DNA of 64,000 bases. It comes from Brettanomyces bruxellensis. Taxonomy: Eukaryota > Ascomycota > Pichiomycetes > Pichiales > Pichiaceae. Under the pieces are notes generated by a model. It did no database searches and was not told where the DNA came from. It saw only the letters and a list, made by a program, of their open reading frames with translations. Shown here in pieces: positions 9,814-18,589 of this stretch. Every line of letters begins with the position of its first letter. Within the stretch, counting starts at the first letter, position 1. The position numbers and the translations under genes are program-made. The stretch covers positions 1,488,001 through 1,552,000 of the forward strand of contig NC_054688.1 of NCBI RefSeq assembly GCF_011074885.1, given 5' to 3'.

Positions 9814-10959
9814 TCAGAACTTCCCCTTTAGCTCGGGAACCATAGCCAAGACCTTGCCGGTTTCTGCAAAAGTTTCGACGTTCTTCACAACATACTCCTC
9901 CATCTCCTTGGCGGTCTCAATGGTGTGAGTTCCCAAATGAGGCAAAGCCGTAACATTTGGAAGATTGTAAATTTCAGGATTGGCGTTTGGCTCATTTTCC
10001 CAAACATCGGAGCCCAAAGCACCGACTTTTCCCGATTTCAAGGCCGGAATCATGTCGGCCTCGTCTATGACGGCACCTCTGGCTGTGTTGATGATCACAA
10101 CACCGTCTTTCATCTTGCCGATGGTGTCTTTGTTGATAATGTGCTTTGTGTGCGAGTTCAACGGAATGCTGACACAGATGATGTCAGATTGAGCAAGGAG
10201 CTCGTCAAACGAAACATACTTGGCCACACCTTCAAGGTCAGAATCTAACTGGTGCCTATTGTGATAGATAATCTCCTTTGGGTGGAAGGGGATCAGTCTG
10301 TCTCTGATTGCACGACCAATACCACCCATTCCAAAGATTCCAACCACTTTCCCCTCCGGATCGTGGCCCATTGGCACCTTGCTGTTTAGTTCCTTGGGCC
10401 AGAGTCCAAGCTTCATCCTCTCGGTGCCCAATTGGAACACTCTCATGGCTCCAAGAAGAAGATAGATGTGTGTATCGGCAGTGGCATTATCAACAAGGCC
10501 TGGAACGTTGGAGACCTGGATTCCCAACTCTCCAAATGCCACAGCATCCACCTGGTCGTATCCTGCACCATTGTGGGACACAGCCTTCACCTTGGTGTGC
10601 TCTTTAATCTCTTTAGCAAGCTCTTTATCAAACAAACCCGTCCAGTTGGCGCTATAAAACGTACGCGTAATGTAATCGGCATCGGCATACTTTCCTGCCC
10701 GGAGGTCCGAGATGAACTCCTGCCTGTTTTTGGGCTTGCACTCAACGATTTTGACGTTGTAGTTTTTGCTCATTTCCTGCCATGCATCCTCTGCATACAC
10801 TGTAGGGCCAAGTCTTAGCACTGTTAGGCTTTTATATGCTAAAGTGGTCATTTTGCGATTCTGGATTCTCGAAATTCTGCTTGCTGTTGATTCTGCTGTT
10901 ATTTTTGTCCTTAGTGAACCCAATACTCTTCCGATTGATGCTTTGGTCTGTGTAAACAT
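9814..10959 (-). CDS. GOR1: NAD(P)-dependent 2-hydroxyacid dehydrogenase, GOR1-like glyoxylate reductase
   Basis: This 381-residue D-isomer-specific 2-hydroxyacid dehydrogenase has the nucleotide-binding motif GMGGIG at residues 210-215. The catalytic arginine R294 lies in NTARGAVIDE, and the catalytic histidine H341 lies in PHLGTHT. The closest yeast type is Gor1, which reduces glyoxylate to glycolate. Relatives act on hydroxypyruvate or 2-ketoacids, so the substrate is inferred. The first 36 residues are rich in Arg, Lys, Ser and Thr and look like a mitochondrial presequence. A second in-frame ATG at residue 37 (MTTLAYKS) would give the usual length of a cytosolic enzyme, so two start sites may serve two compartments. 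Confidence 0.85.
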   Translation of the reverse strand: MFTQTKASIGRVLGSLRTKITAESTASRISRIQNRKMTTLAYKSLTVLRLGPTVYAEDAWQEMSKNYNVKIVECKPKNRQEFISDLRAGKYADADYITRTFYSANWTGLFDKELAKEIKEHTKVKAVSHNGAGYDQVDAVAFGELGIQVSNVPGLVDNATADTHIYLLLGAMRVFQLGTERMKLGLWPKELNSKVPMGHDPEGKVVGIFGMGGIGRAIRDRLIPFHPKEIIYHNRHQLDSDLEGVAKYVSFDELLAQSDIICVSIPLNSHTKHIINKDTIGKMKDGVVIINTARGAVIDEADMIPALKSGKVGALGSDVWENEPNANPEIYNLPNVTALPHLGTHTIETAKEMEEYVVKNVETFAETGKVLAMVPELKGKF

Positions 10960-11919
10960 GAAAAAACTTGAAATGTGAAACTGAGAGAAAGTGCCCTCCG
11001 GAAAATTTAAATAGAAATGCCAGCTTAGGAATCAATTATTCATTGGATTTAAGTTTTTTCTCAGGCCGCCAGTTCGATATTCTACGATCTTTTTATAATG
11101 GCGAAATCGACAAAATCTCTTCTTTTTCCCCCGCTCTGCCCTAATCGTGGGATGCTAATTGCCAATTATATGTTTCTCTGATAATGTAGTCGCTGGAAAA
11201 ACAATTTCAGCATGCACAATTCCAAATGCGAACGAATTCGAATTTATAATCTAGCTGATTTAGGAAAAAATGTTATTCGCGGTTATTGTTTCCGACCTCG
11301 CCGTTTTTGCTCTTTCGATTCTGATTTTGTTTATCTTCACTTTATTTTTTTTGTTTGTCTGTTTTATTACAGAGTGAGCGAATATTCCATGCGGATAATA
11401 GGCAGTACGGCACTATTCAAATAAATCGTTCTTTGGGCCCTTTTTAGCCAATAAGAATGCGTTCCCGCATGATAACTTCGACTTCTCATCCAGGAACAAA
11501 CAGCGAGAATTTTGGAATAGAGATTCGGTCAAGTATCTACTTATTTTTTGGTTTAAATCTTGAATATAAAGACGTATGTGTAGAAAGCGTTTATACGTAA
11601 AATGGATTTATAACATCGACATTCGATGATTATAATTTGTATTTCATTTAAGCGCCCAAAATGCGTTCAGGAAGGGTTTTCTGTTACAATCAATAACCGT
11701 TAAGCAAAATCAAAATGTATGAGGATAAGCAATTTACCTATATATATATATATATGCAAGTATAAATGCCTGCTAATAAGCAGAAGCATGAAAACTTGCA
11801 AAACTACGAAGTCCGAAAAGTATTGATCATAAGCATAGTGCTTATCAAATAACTGGCGCGAAATACTTAGCCAAGCAACCCCTTTATATCCTCATATCAT
11901 CCAAAGCTTCTTCTTACCA
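10960..11919. other. Intergenic, includes a short TA repeat
   Basis: This stretch holds the GOR1-like promoter and the 3' flank of YRB2. A (TA) run of about nine units lies near 11738-11756. I see no gene or structural RNA in it. Confidence 0.6.
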
Positions 11920-12984
11920 TCACTTCGGTATCTCGCTTACTATACTGTCATACACCTTTGGAACATTCTCAACCTGCCCTATCTTTAAAGCATATTGGAT
12001 TGGCTTTCCTTGTTCAATCGTCTGAATCCTGATGAACTTCTTACCTGCAAACGAACTTGTCATCCCCTTCAAAACTTTAATGTTTTTAGCAATTGGAAGA
12101 TTGAGAATCAGCTTCAAGTTTCCAGCCTGACGCATTATCAACCTTGATCTGTAACTATCTGTTGGTTTCTTTAGCTGGTTCACCTTCAAGATTCCCACTC
12201 CTCTCTCTTTCCAGCCCTCGGAAAGCTTTTCTAAGTCCATCCGGTACAATTTTGCTTTCACTTGGTACAAAGTAGTCTCCTCTTCCTCACCAGACTTGAC
12301 ATCTTGTTTTTGAAGATGAATTGTCCTGTAGACGGTATCTTCTCCTTTAGCATTATCCTTTACACTGTTATCCTCCTTCTTTCCATCCTTTCCTAGACTT
12401 GTTGCCTTTCCTGTAAACGGTTTGTCAAATATCGGCTTTGTGCCTTTGTCTGTACTTTGAAATAGACTGTTAAATGATGATCCGCTGCCGAATATCTTTG
12501 CTGCAGCCTTCGCTCCGCCTTCTTTGTTTGCGAATGGATTCTTCTTTGTTCCGAATCCTCCAAACCCTCCAAATTTACCAAACGATGTGGATTGTCCAAA
12601 AACAAATTTTGGCTTTTCCGCCCTTGAGTCCTTTGGTTCGACTTCTTTTTTGTCTTCCGGCTTGGTCTCAGTGGCTCTGACGTCTTTTTTATCTGTAATT
12701 TCTGTTATTTTTGCCTTTTTAGGAGTGTCTTTTGCATCTGCTTCATGCACTCTCTTTTTACCTCTTATTTCTCCCTTTTTAACCTCTTCATTTCCATTTG
12801 GAGCTTCTTTTGTGGATTTCTTTGCTTCCCCTAGCTTTTCGTCTTCTTTCTCATTCTTTATTTCCTCCTTTTTGTCCTTGGATATATCTTCTTTTGCTCC
12901 AATCTCCTTCTTTTGTTCCTTATGCTCTTCTTTTTTAACTTCGGTTGTTTTTTGCACCGAATGCTTGTCTGTTGTCGAATCCAT
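11920..12984 (-). CDS. YRB2: Yrb2-type Ran-binding protein
   Basis: The protein has 354 residues. The first ~125 are highly charged Lys/Glu with a likely nuclear localisation signal (GKKRVHEADAKDTPKKAK). Next comes an FG segment (FVFGQSTSFGKFGGFGGFGT, then FGSGSSFNSLF). The C-terminal half is a Ran-binding domain, including LYRMDLEKLSEGWKERGVG, KVNQ, RSRLIMRQAGNLKLILN and ALKIGQ. The same order of parts defines Yrb2, a nuclear Ran-GTP binding cofactor for Crm1-dependent export (known of the family). Length is close to the Saccharomyces protein. The ATG at 12984 is the first in frame. Confidence 0.9.
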   Translation of the reverse strand: MDSTTDKHSVQKTTEVKKEEHKEQKKEIGAKEDISKDKKEEIKNEKEDEKLGEAKKSTKEAPNGNEEVKKGEIRGKKRVHEADAKDTPKKAKITEITDKKDVRATETKPEDKKEVEPKDSRAEKPKFVFGQSTSFGKFGGFGGFGTKKNPFANKEGGAKAAAKIFGSGSSFNSLFQSTDKGTKPIFDKPFTGKATSLGKDGKKEDNSVKDNAKGEDTVYRTIHLQKQDVKSGEEEETTLYQVKAKLYRMDLEKLSEGWKERGVGILKVNQLKKPTDSYRSRLIMRQAGNLKLILNLPIAKNIKVLKGMTSSFAGKKFIRIQTIEQGKPIQYALKIGQVENVPKVYDSIVSEIPK

Positions 12985-13708
12985 ATTGTTTATCTGTTAA
13001 TTCAATTTCAAAAATATTTCAATCTGTATTTTACATCCCCAGCAACAAAAATTGTGCCCTATCTAATGATTTCATCCAATCGTCCGCCTATTTGTACTTT
13101 AGAGATGTAAACACATCAAATTTGTGAAGCAGAAATATATCTACCATCCGCACCTTTTTTTTTTTTCAAACCACAAATCTTTTTCAGAAGTAAGTATCTC
13201 AGGGCCCATCTGACAAAGCATGTTTTTTATTGTTCAGTATTCTTGCTTAACCATTTAGTTATTTTCCTTATTCTTCTTCAGAATTCGTTCATTCTCTATT
13301 CAGATATAGGACTTCCCTAATTTTGGTGCCCCTTTTTCCCTCATTTTGGTACTATATATATACAATATCACTAGGGTGTTAATTTCGGCATGCTTGCATT
13401 AGTCAGTATGCATCTAATAGCACACTTTAATCTCTAACGCAGGCCGATTATTTGTCATAAGGCCGTTATAAGATCACTTTTCTAAGATTTTGATCTGTTA
13501 ACACATGAATATCTTGTTGTCTTGGAGTATACCGCTGACGAAGAGCAGACTATAATAGTCCTTTTATGCGTCGATCGACGCAAATCCCGGTAGAGCACTT
13601 CTTGGTGTGTGATAACAAATGCAGCATGTTTGTCATAGCTGATAAGAAAATGAATTATGTGGTAACTTTGTAAATTTCATTATAGTTCTAACCCAGTTAT
13701 AGCTTTCC
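12985..13708. other. Intergenic with a TCGATCGA palindrome
   Basis: This is the YRB2 promoter region. It contains poly-T near 13155, a TATATATA stretch near 13355, and a perfect palindrome, listed separately, at 13567-13582. No gene is seen. Confidence 0.6.
13567..13582. promoter_or_regulatory. Palindrome TGCGTCGATCGACGCA
   Basis: This is a perfect 16-base inverted repeat. Its core plus the adjacent CAAATC (13568-13586) recurs exactly at 55661-55679, also between genes. It may be a binding site for a dimeric factor. No known factor is assigned. Confidence 0.4.
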
Positions 13709-13982
13709 CTAATTTGTGTTTGTGGCAGTATGTTCCTTGAGCATTCCTAAAAGCCTAGAAATCTGAACAGAAGTGAAGGTGGGATCAATTATAACTATCA
13801 GTATAAATAATAATGGTGCCGCAGACATCATAATTGAAACTATTAGAAGCAATATCTGTAATCCAATAAAAATATTGTGAGCTTGCCGGTATAGTATGGT
13901 TAGTGTGTTTTGTAAGCATTAGGTGCTTTTATTCCAGTATGTACTTACTCACCAAATATATCATTTTCTTAAACGATGGCAT
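13709..13982 (-). CDS. Small two-exon gene for a single-pass hydrophobic protein of unknown function
   Basis: Exon 1 is 13953-13982 and exon 2 is 13709-13855. The 97-nt intron has a GTGAGT donor, a CACTAAC branch point and a TTACAG acceptor. The spliced product is 58 residues: MPSFKKMIYL from exon 1 and, from exon 2, a hydrophobic stretch (ILLLIVSIMMSAAP, then LLFILIVIIDP) with a polar tail RLLGMLKEHTATNTN. This predicts a membrane helix of about 25 residues with a short basic N-terminus. I do not recognise a family. Support is the intact reading frame across a well-formed intron and the protein-like composition. No homology is available to me. Confidence 0.55.
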
Positions 13983-15020
13983 CTTGTGCAGTTATGGTTT
14001 TAAAGTGAGAGGATTATCAACAGAAGCAAAGTAGAAGTCTTTGTTGGTTGTACTTTTGTACCTGCATGTTGCATATTTATATCAGTTGATATTTTAATTC
14101 TCTCAGGTTTTTAGCGCCAGTCCTTGTTTTATGTCAAAAAATAAAATTCTTCAGTTATTATTTTGATTATAGTATTTAATGCAGAAATTGGTACTATTAG
14201 GCATTTCAACTAGATTATTTAAGTTTGGCGTATTGTTTTTTTAGGCCTAAATCCCTCTTTGTTTGCTCGCAGTAACAAATTTGGCCTTCTTTTCCCGTTC
14301 CATCTCGATTACTGGATTAGGCAAATCCAGCCTTTAACGCGTTTAATATACTTATGAATGGAACAGTGCTTTTACAAGAAAAGGAGAAATTGAAGCCAGC
14401 GAATATTTTGGAATCTATAGTGAAGGTATGAGTCTCCAATTCAATTTTATGAATTCAGCATCTAAGTCAGGGTCAGAGTCACGTGTGACAGGTATTAATT
14501 ACATAATAGTATTTACATTAATCACGAACACTTCAGTGTTGGTGGTAGGTTCAATATTTGCTGAATCAAGGCCTCGAAAATAAATAATGCACGTTTTTAT
14601 ACAAGCAGACTGCTTTCTGCTTCCACGTAAGCGCCTTTTTCAGCCTTTCATATACACAGCAGACAAAAGTGCTTTGTGTTTACGTTTTCACCTTTATTTA
14701 CCCACCAGATATATTTTTTCTAGGGACGCGCGCATTCCATAAAGATGAAATTATTGAATGCTTTTTTTTTCCTTTCTGGCGGTATCCTTCTCTATTTCCT
14801 TCCCTATTTCCTTCTTCCGTATATATATCCTAGCGTGTTTCCCCTCATTCCGATCTATCATCCCATCGATTATTTTTCCAATCTTGTATTTTTTTTCTCT
14901 CTCTCTCTCTCCGTATTGGATTCATCCCCGTTTACATCTTTAAGTTCTCGGGTCGTGGCATTCACTCATCACGAAGCATCGTGTTTAGATCAGATTTCAT
15001 CATATATAGATCTCCACCTC
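13983..15020. other. Intergenic or 5' leader, with a possible orphan exon and a CACGTG site
   Basis: An ATG at 14354 opens 24 codons (MNGTVLLQEKEKLKPANILE, ending ESIVK) that stop exactly at a GTATGAG donor-like sequence at 14426. I could not find a matching second exon. TCACGTG lies at 14479-14485. From 14745 to 15020 the kinesin-related frame is open but pyrimidine-rich and Phe/Leu/Ser-rich, so I treat it as leader. Confidence 0.4.
14479..14485. promoter_or_regulatory. TCACGTG (Cbf1-type E-box)
   Basis: The site sits within GTCACGTGTGAC, about 540 bases upstream of the kinesin-related start and 500 upstream of the small spliced gene. Cbf1 binding is inferred from the motif only. Confidence 0.4.
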
Positions 15021-17900
15021 ATGAAGCTTCATTTAAGTATACTGCCGGGAAAAAGCAACTTTCAGCCACCTGAGGGTGTTTCTCCAGTGCCAGCTGAAGA
15101 TCCCACCTTCCATGTTAACAAGGAGGATTCCAGACCTTCCATCACATTGCAAAGTGACCCTTCACTCAGGTTCTCGTTCGATTCCGTGTCTGTGCAATCA
15201 CTTTTTGAAAATGTGTCCAAGCCACTAGTTGACAGGTATCTATTTAAAGCGAAGGATTCGCTAGTGTTGGGACTCGAACCATTTACCTCCAAGGGCCCCT
15301 CCTGCATCTTTGACCACGCATCATCGACCCAATCCGCCTGTGGTCTTCTTTCCGAAACGTTAAATTACATTTTTCAGCAGACGGGACCCACATCGCTTGA
15401 TCCCCGCGCCTGGAGTACTTATGTGTCACATATGGCAGTTGTTGGTGGCCAATCGGGCAAGCAGGGTGACGTGGAGCGGAACGAAAATGCAGCTTTGACG
15501 ATTTCGCTCTTTGAAGTGGTCGAAAACTCAATTCGAGACTTACTTCCGTCTGTTAATGCCGGATCCAGGCCAAGTTCCCGAGGCAGATCGACTCTTTCCG
15601 TGGTAACAGATCCAAAGGACGGTAAAATCAAGCCGTACAACATCTCGCAGTACTTGATTGGCTCGTGTGAAGATGCAAGCGGCCTTGTTTCGAAGGCTTT
15701 GGCCTCGTCTTCGCTCTCATCAGCAAGAGACTCGCACAAATTTGTGTTCGTGAACCTTTTGCGGCGTTCCGAGCCGAAGTCCGACGGCAGAAGAGCCGTT
15801 TCTGTGGCCAGACTGACGTTTGCAGACCTCAATAACTTTGCAAGAGACCAAAGTACAGTTGAGGTTGGTAGATGCCTGGAGTTGGTGGCCACGAAGCAGT
15901 TCAACAACTCGCTTCTTCGCACAAACAAGCTCACGCGGCTCATATTCAACGATTACGTCAGATCCAGGGTCCCGTTGAGTGTTGTGGTGTGCTTGGATCA
16001 GTTTGGAGACGAGTCTGCCATCCTCAAAACCTTGAAGTACACGAATCCAGTCGAGTATCACCACTTGCAGAGAAAGCATCACGATGCTGCATACTACCGT
16101 TCTGCAGAAGCTATGGAACATGGCCGAACAGTCGCTTCTTTTGCCTCGAAGAGAAGAAAACCAAACAGTGTTGGCTCAAGATCGGTCTCTGCCTCGAAAA
16201 GAAGCTCTTTTGGCGGTTCTAAGCACAAGCCTGTGAGTAGGGTCGTTTCCTGGAGCAGTGGGGTCAGAGAGGAGAAGATGAAGATGGTTGCAAGTCTCAA
16301 AGAGGGAAAAGCGAGACTTGAGGCCGAAGTTGCAAGGCTTGAGCGCGATATTAGCTCTTTAAAGAGTGGTAAAAGCGAACTTGAGGAGAAGACCAAAGAG
16401 GAGATGAAGCAGCTTTCCTTGCAGCACGAAAAAGAGGTGTCTGAGTTGAAAGAGCAGTTAGCCAATGCTGGAAGTGTAGATGAGTCGAAGGAGTTGGCTG
16501 AGTTGGGCAAGAAGGTCGAGGAGAAGGAAAAAGAGGCAAGCAGTCTTAAGGAGAGCATCACGGCGAAGGAAGAGGCGATTTCTGGATTTGAGAGCAGGAT
16601 CAAGGAGTTGGAGCATGAGATAAAGGCCAAGGATGAGAGTATAGCGAAGATAAACGAGGAGTTGGTGTCGAAAGACAAGGATTTGGACGAGATGAGGAGA
16701 CAGATTGAGGATAAAGCGGGCGGAATTGAGCGTTTAAACGAGGAGCTGGAGAAGTGCAAGAAGGAGGTTGATGAGTTGAAGAAGGAGTTGGAGGCCAAGA
16801 GTGCAGATTCGGATGCAAACCAGGGACTGGTTGAGGAAAAGAGCAAAGAGGTTGAGCAGTTGAAGCAGGAAATTGGTGATAGGACCCAGAAAATCGACGA
16901 TTTGGAGCGGCAGCTGGAGAAATCGGCATCGAAGATGAGCCAGATGCAAGAGAATGCAGCAAAGGCAAGCGAGCAGTTTGAAAATGATCAAAAGGAAGGC
17001 CAGAGGGCTATCGAACAGTTAACTGGAGAAAAAAATGCCGCTGAAAAGCAGAATTCCGAGCTGTTGGAGAAGATAAGTGGTATGGAAAAAGAGGCGGAAG
17101 AGGCAAAGAAGAACTATGAGAGCAGAGTGTTGGAGTTGACACAATCGAATACTGTAATAACGGAGGCTTTGAAGAACACGAAGATTTCGGAAGAGAACTA
17201 CAGAACGCAGATTAATGCTCTAGAGGAGAAATTCGCGGCGATCAAAGATAAGTACACGCAGTTCAAGAATACAAACAAGAAGAAGGAGCAGGAGCAGGCC
17301 AAGAAGTACAAGACGTTGAGAAACAAGTTCAAAGTGCTTGAAACTCAGTATGTTACGTACAGGAGGAACATCGAGAATGAGAAAAAGAAGCAGGACGAGA
17401 TCTACGCGAAAAAGAAGCGCGAGCTAAAGAAGAAGATGAACGGTATATGCAAGTCTGGCAGTGCTAGAAGTCCGGAGACTGAGAGGAGCATGTCGATGTC
17501 TCCAAAAAGATCAGAGAGCCTTTTTGATGATGAAGATGGTGAGAAGCACTCCCCCTTCGTTTCAAGATGTGGAACACCAAGCCAGTCTGTCAAAAGTTCG
17601 CCGTTGAAAAAGAACGATAAAGAATATCAAGTTGGTGATGGCAGTCCAAAGACACAGCCTTTAAGTCTTACAGCCATTCCTCATCTTGAGAATCTGGACA
17701 CTCCGAGTCCAAATATAGGTAGTGAAGAAGGCAAAACGGACAGAATACCGTTGGAGGCAGCTACAGTTTCAGATTTAAATACTATGAGCCAAAAATCCCA
17801 GGAGGGTGCCCTGAAAAGAAAGGCGGTGTCCCCCAGCAAAAGAGACAAGGTGAAACTCAGACAGGTTGATCTTGATGACTCGGGAGATATCACACTCTGA
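15021..17900 (+). CDS. Kinesin-related coiled-coil protein with eroded nucleotide site
   Basis: From the ATG at 15021 the protein has 959 residues. The frame is open from 14745, but those 92 extra residues are low-complexity hydrophobic and unlike a motor N-terminus. The first ~350 residues follow a kinesin motor plan: FSFDSVSVQ, a SLFEVVENSIRDLLP element, SHKFVFVNLL, LTFADLNN in place of LDLAGSE, then NNSLLRTNKLTRLIFNDYV and KTLKYTNPVEY. The P-loop and switch residues needed for ATP are missing (GLEPFTSKGPSC sits where GQTGSGKT is expected), so it is probably not an ATP-driven motor. About 400 residues of heptad-rich coiled coil follow, then a basic, Ser-Pro-rich tail. Saccharomyces Smy1 is a precedent for a degenerate kinesin, but orthology is not proven. 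Confidence 0.6.
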   Translation: MKLHLSILPGKSNFQPPEGVSPVPAEDPTFHVNKEDSRPSITLQSDPSLRFSFDSVSVQSLFENVSKPLVDRYLFKAKDSLVLGLEPFTSKGPSCIFDHASSTQSACGLLSETLNYIFQQTGPTSLDPRAWSTYVSHMAVVGGQSGKQGDVERNENAALTISLFEVVENSIRDLLPSVNAGSRPSSRGRSTLSVVTDPKDGKIKPYNISQYLIGSCEDASGLVSKALASSSLSSARDSHKFVFVNLLRRSEPKSDGRRAVSVARLTFADLNNFARDQSTVEVGRCLELVATKQFNNSLLRTNKLTRLIFNDYVRSRVPLSVVVCLDQFGDESAILKTLKYTNPVEYHHLQRKHHDAAYYRSAEAMEHGRTVASFASKRRKPNSVGSRSVSASKRSSFGGSKHKPVSRVVSWSSGVREEKMKMVASLKEGKARLEAEVARLERDISSLKSGKSELEEKTKEEMKQLSLQHEKEVSELKEQLANAGSVDESKELAELGKKVEEKEKEASSLKESITAKEEAISGFESRIKELEHEIKAKDESIAKINEELVSKDKDLDEMRRQIEDKAGGIERLNEELEKCKKEVDELKKELEAKSADSDANQGLVEEKSKEVEQLKQEIGDRTQKIDDLERQLEKSASKMSQMQENAAKASEQFENDQKEGQRAIEQLTGEKNAAEKQNSELLEKISGMEKEAEEAKKNYESRVLELTQSNTVITEALKNTKISEENYRTQINALEEKFAAIKDKYTQFKNTNKKKEQEQAKKYKTLRNKFKVLETQYVTYRRNIENEKKKQDEIYAKKKRELKKKMNGICKSGSARSPETERSMSMSPKRSESLFDDEDGEKHSPFVSRCGTPSQSVKSSPLKKNDKEYQVGDGSPKTQPLSLTAIPHLENLDTPSPNIGSEEGKTDRIPLEAATVSDLNTMSQKSQEGALKRKAVSPSKRDKVKLRQVDLDDSGDITL

Positions 17901-18589
17901 GTGTTTTGTATTGTTTTGTGATTAATATGAAAATTGTAAGTACTTGGTTGGTAGACGTGTATTTTTAGCTGGAGTTGTGAGAATGAGCAACTCTTTGGGA
18001 TGGTTTCTGAAGGATTGTTAAGCGTATGTTTAAGAATAAAACTTAGGGGCAGTTGTTGGTGAAGAATCCTTTTCTGGAAAGAGTATGGATAATTTTAACT
18101 TTTTTCATGTGATCATTTTTTTTCTCTTCTTTCTCTTTTTTTTTTCTCTTTTTTTCATGTTCATTTTTTTCTCTTCTTTCTCTTTTTTCTGTTTTTTTTC
18201 ATGTTCATTTTTCATTTTGCGCCGAGCGCTGCCTCGTACTATGGCAACTTTAAGCGAGAATGTAGATATGGCTCATACCGTACTATGGAGCACACAGGCC
18301 TACAATTTGCCCTTTCGTCACACATTTTCCGGCAGAAGATCAAGCTGGCATCCAGAAGTGTCCGAGTGTGCGAAATTTGTCATCTTTATGTGGTAATTCT
18401 GGGCAGAAAGAGGTGATACAATACCAGAATTTTCAGCAGGTGAAAAATAATAATAAAAAAAAATAAACGGCACATTGTCTAGAGCTTTCACCGTATCTGG
18501 CAAAGTAGTGAAATCGCTAGCGAGATCCAGGATTCCCGGCAGTGCTACATTGTAGCAGGCGATTGGGTGGCCATTTTCCACACGGTGAA
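17901..18589. repeat. Intergenic with a repeated T/C-rich unit
   Basis: At about 18102-18215 a T-rich unit of roughly 33 bases (CATGTTCATTTTTTTCTC and following) is repeated about three times with changes. The remainder is the promoter of the zinc-cluster gene. No gene is seen. Confidence 0.6.

Noticed and set aside
14745..15020. N-terminal extension of the kinesin-related gene
   Set aside because: 92 residues of Phe/Leu/Ser/Tyr from pyrimidine-rich DNA; the motor-like sequence starts at the ATG at 15021.
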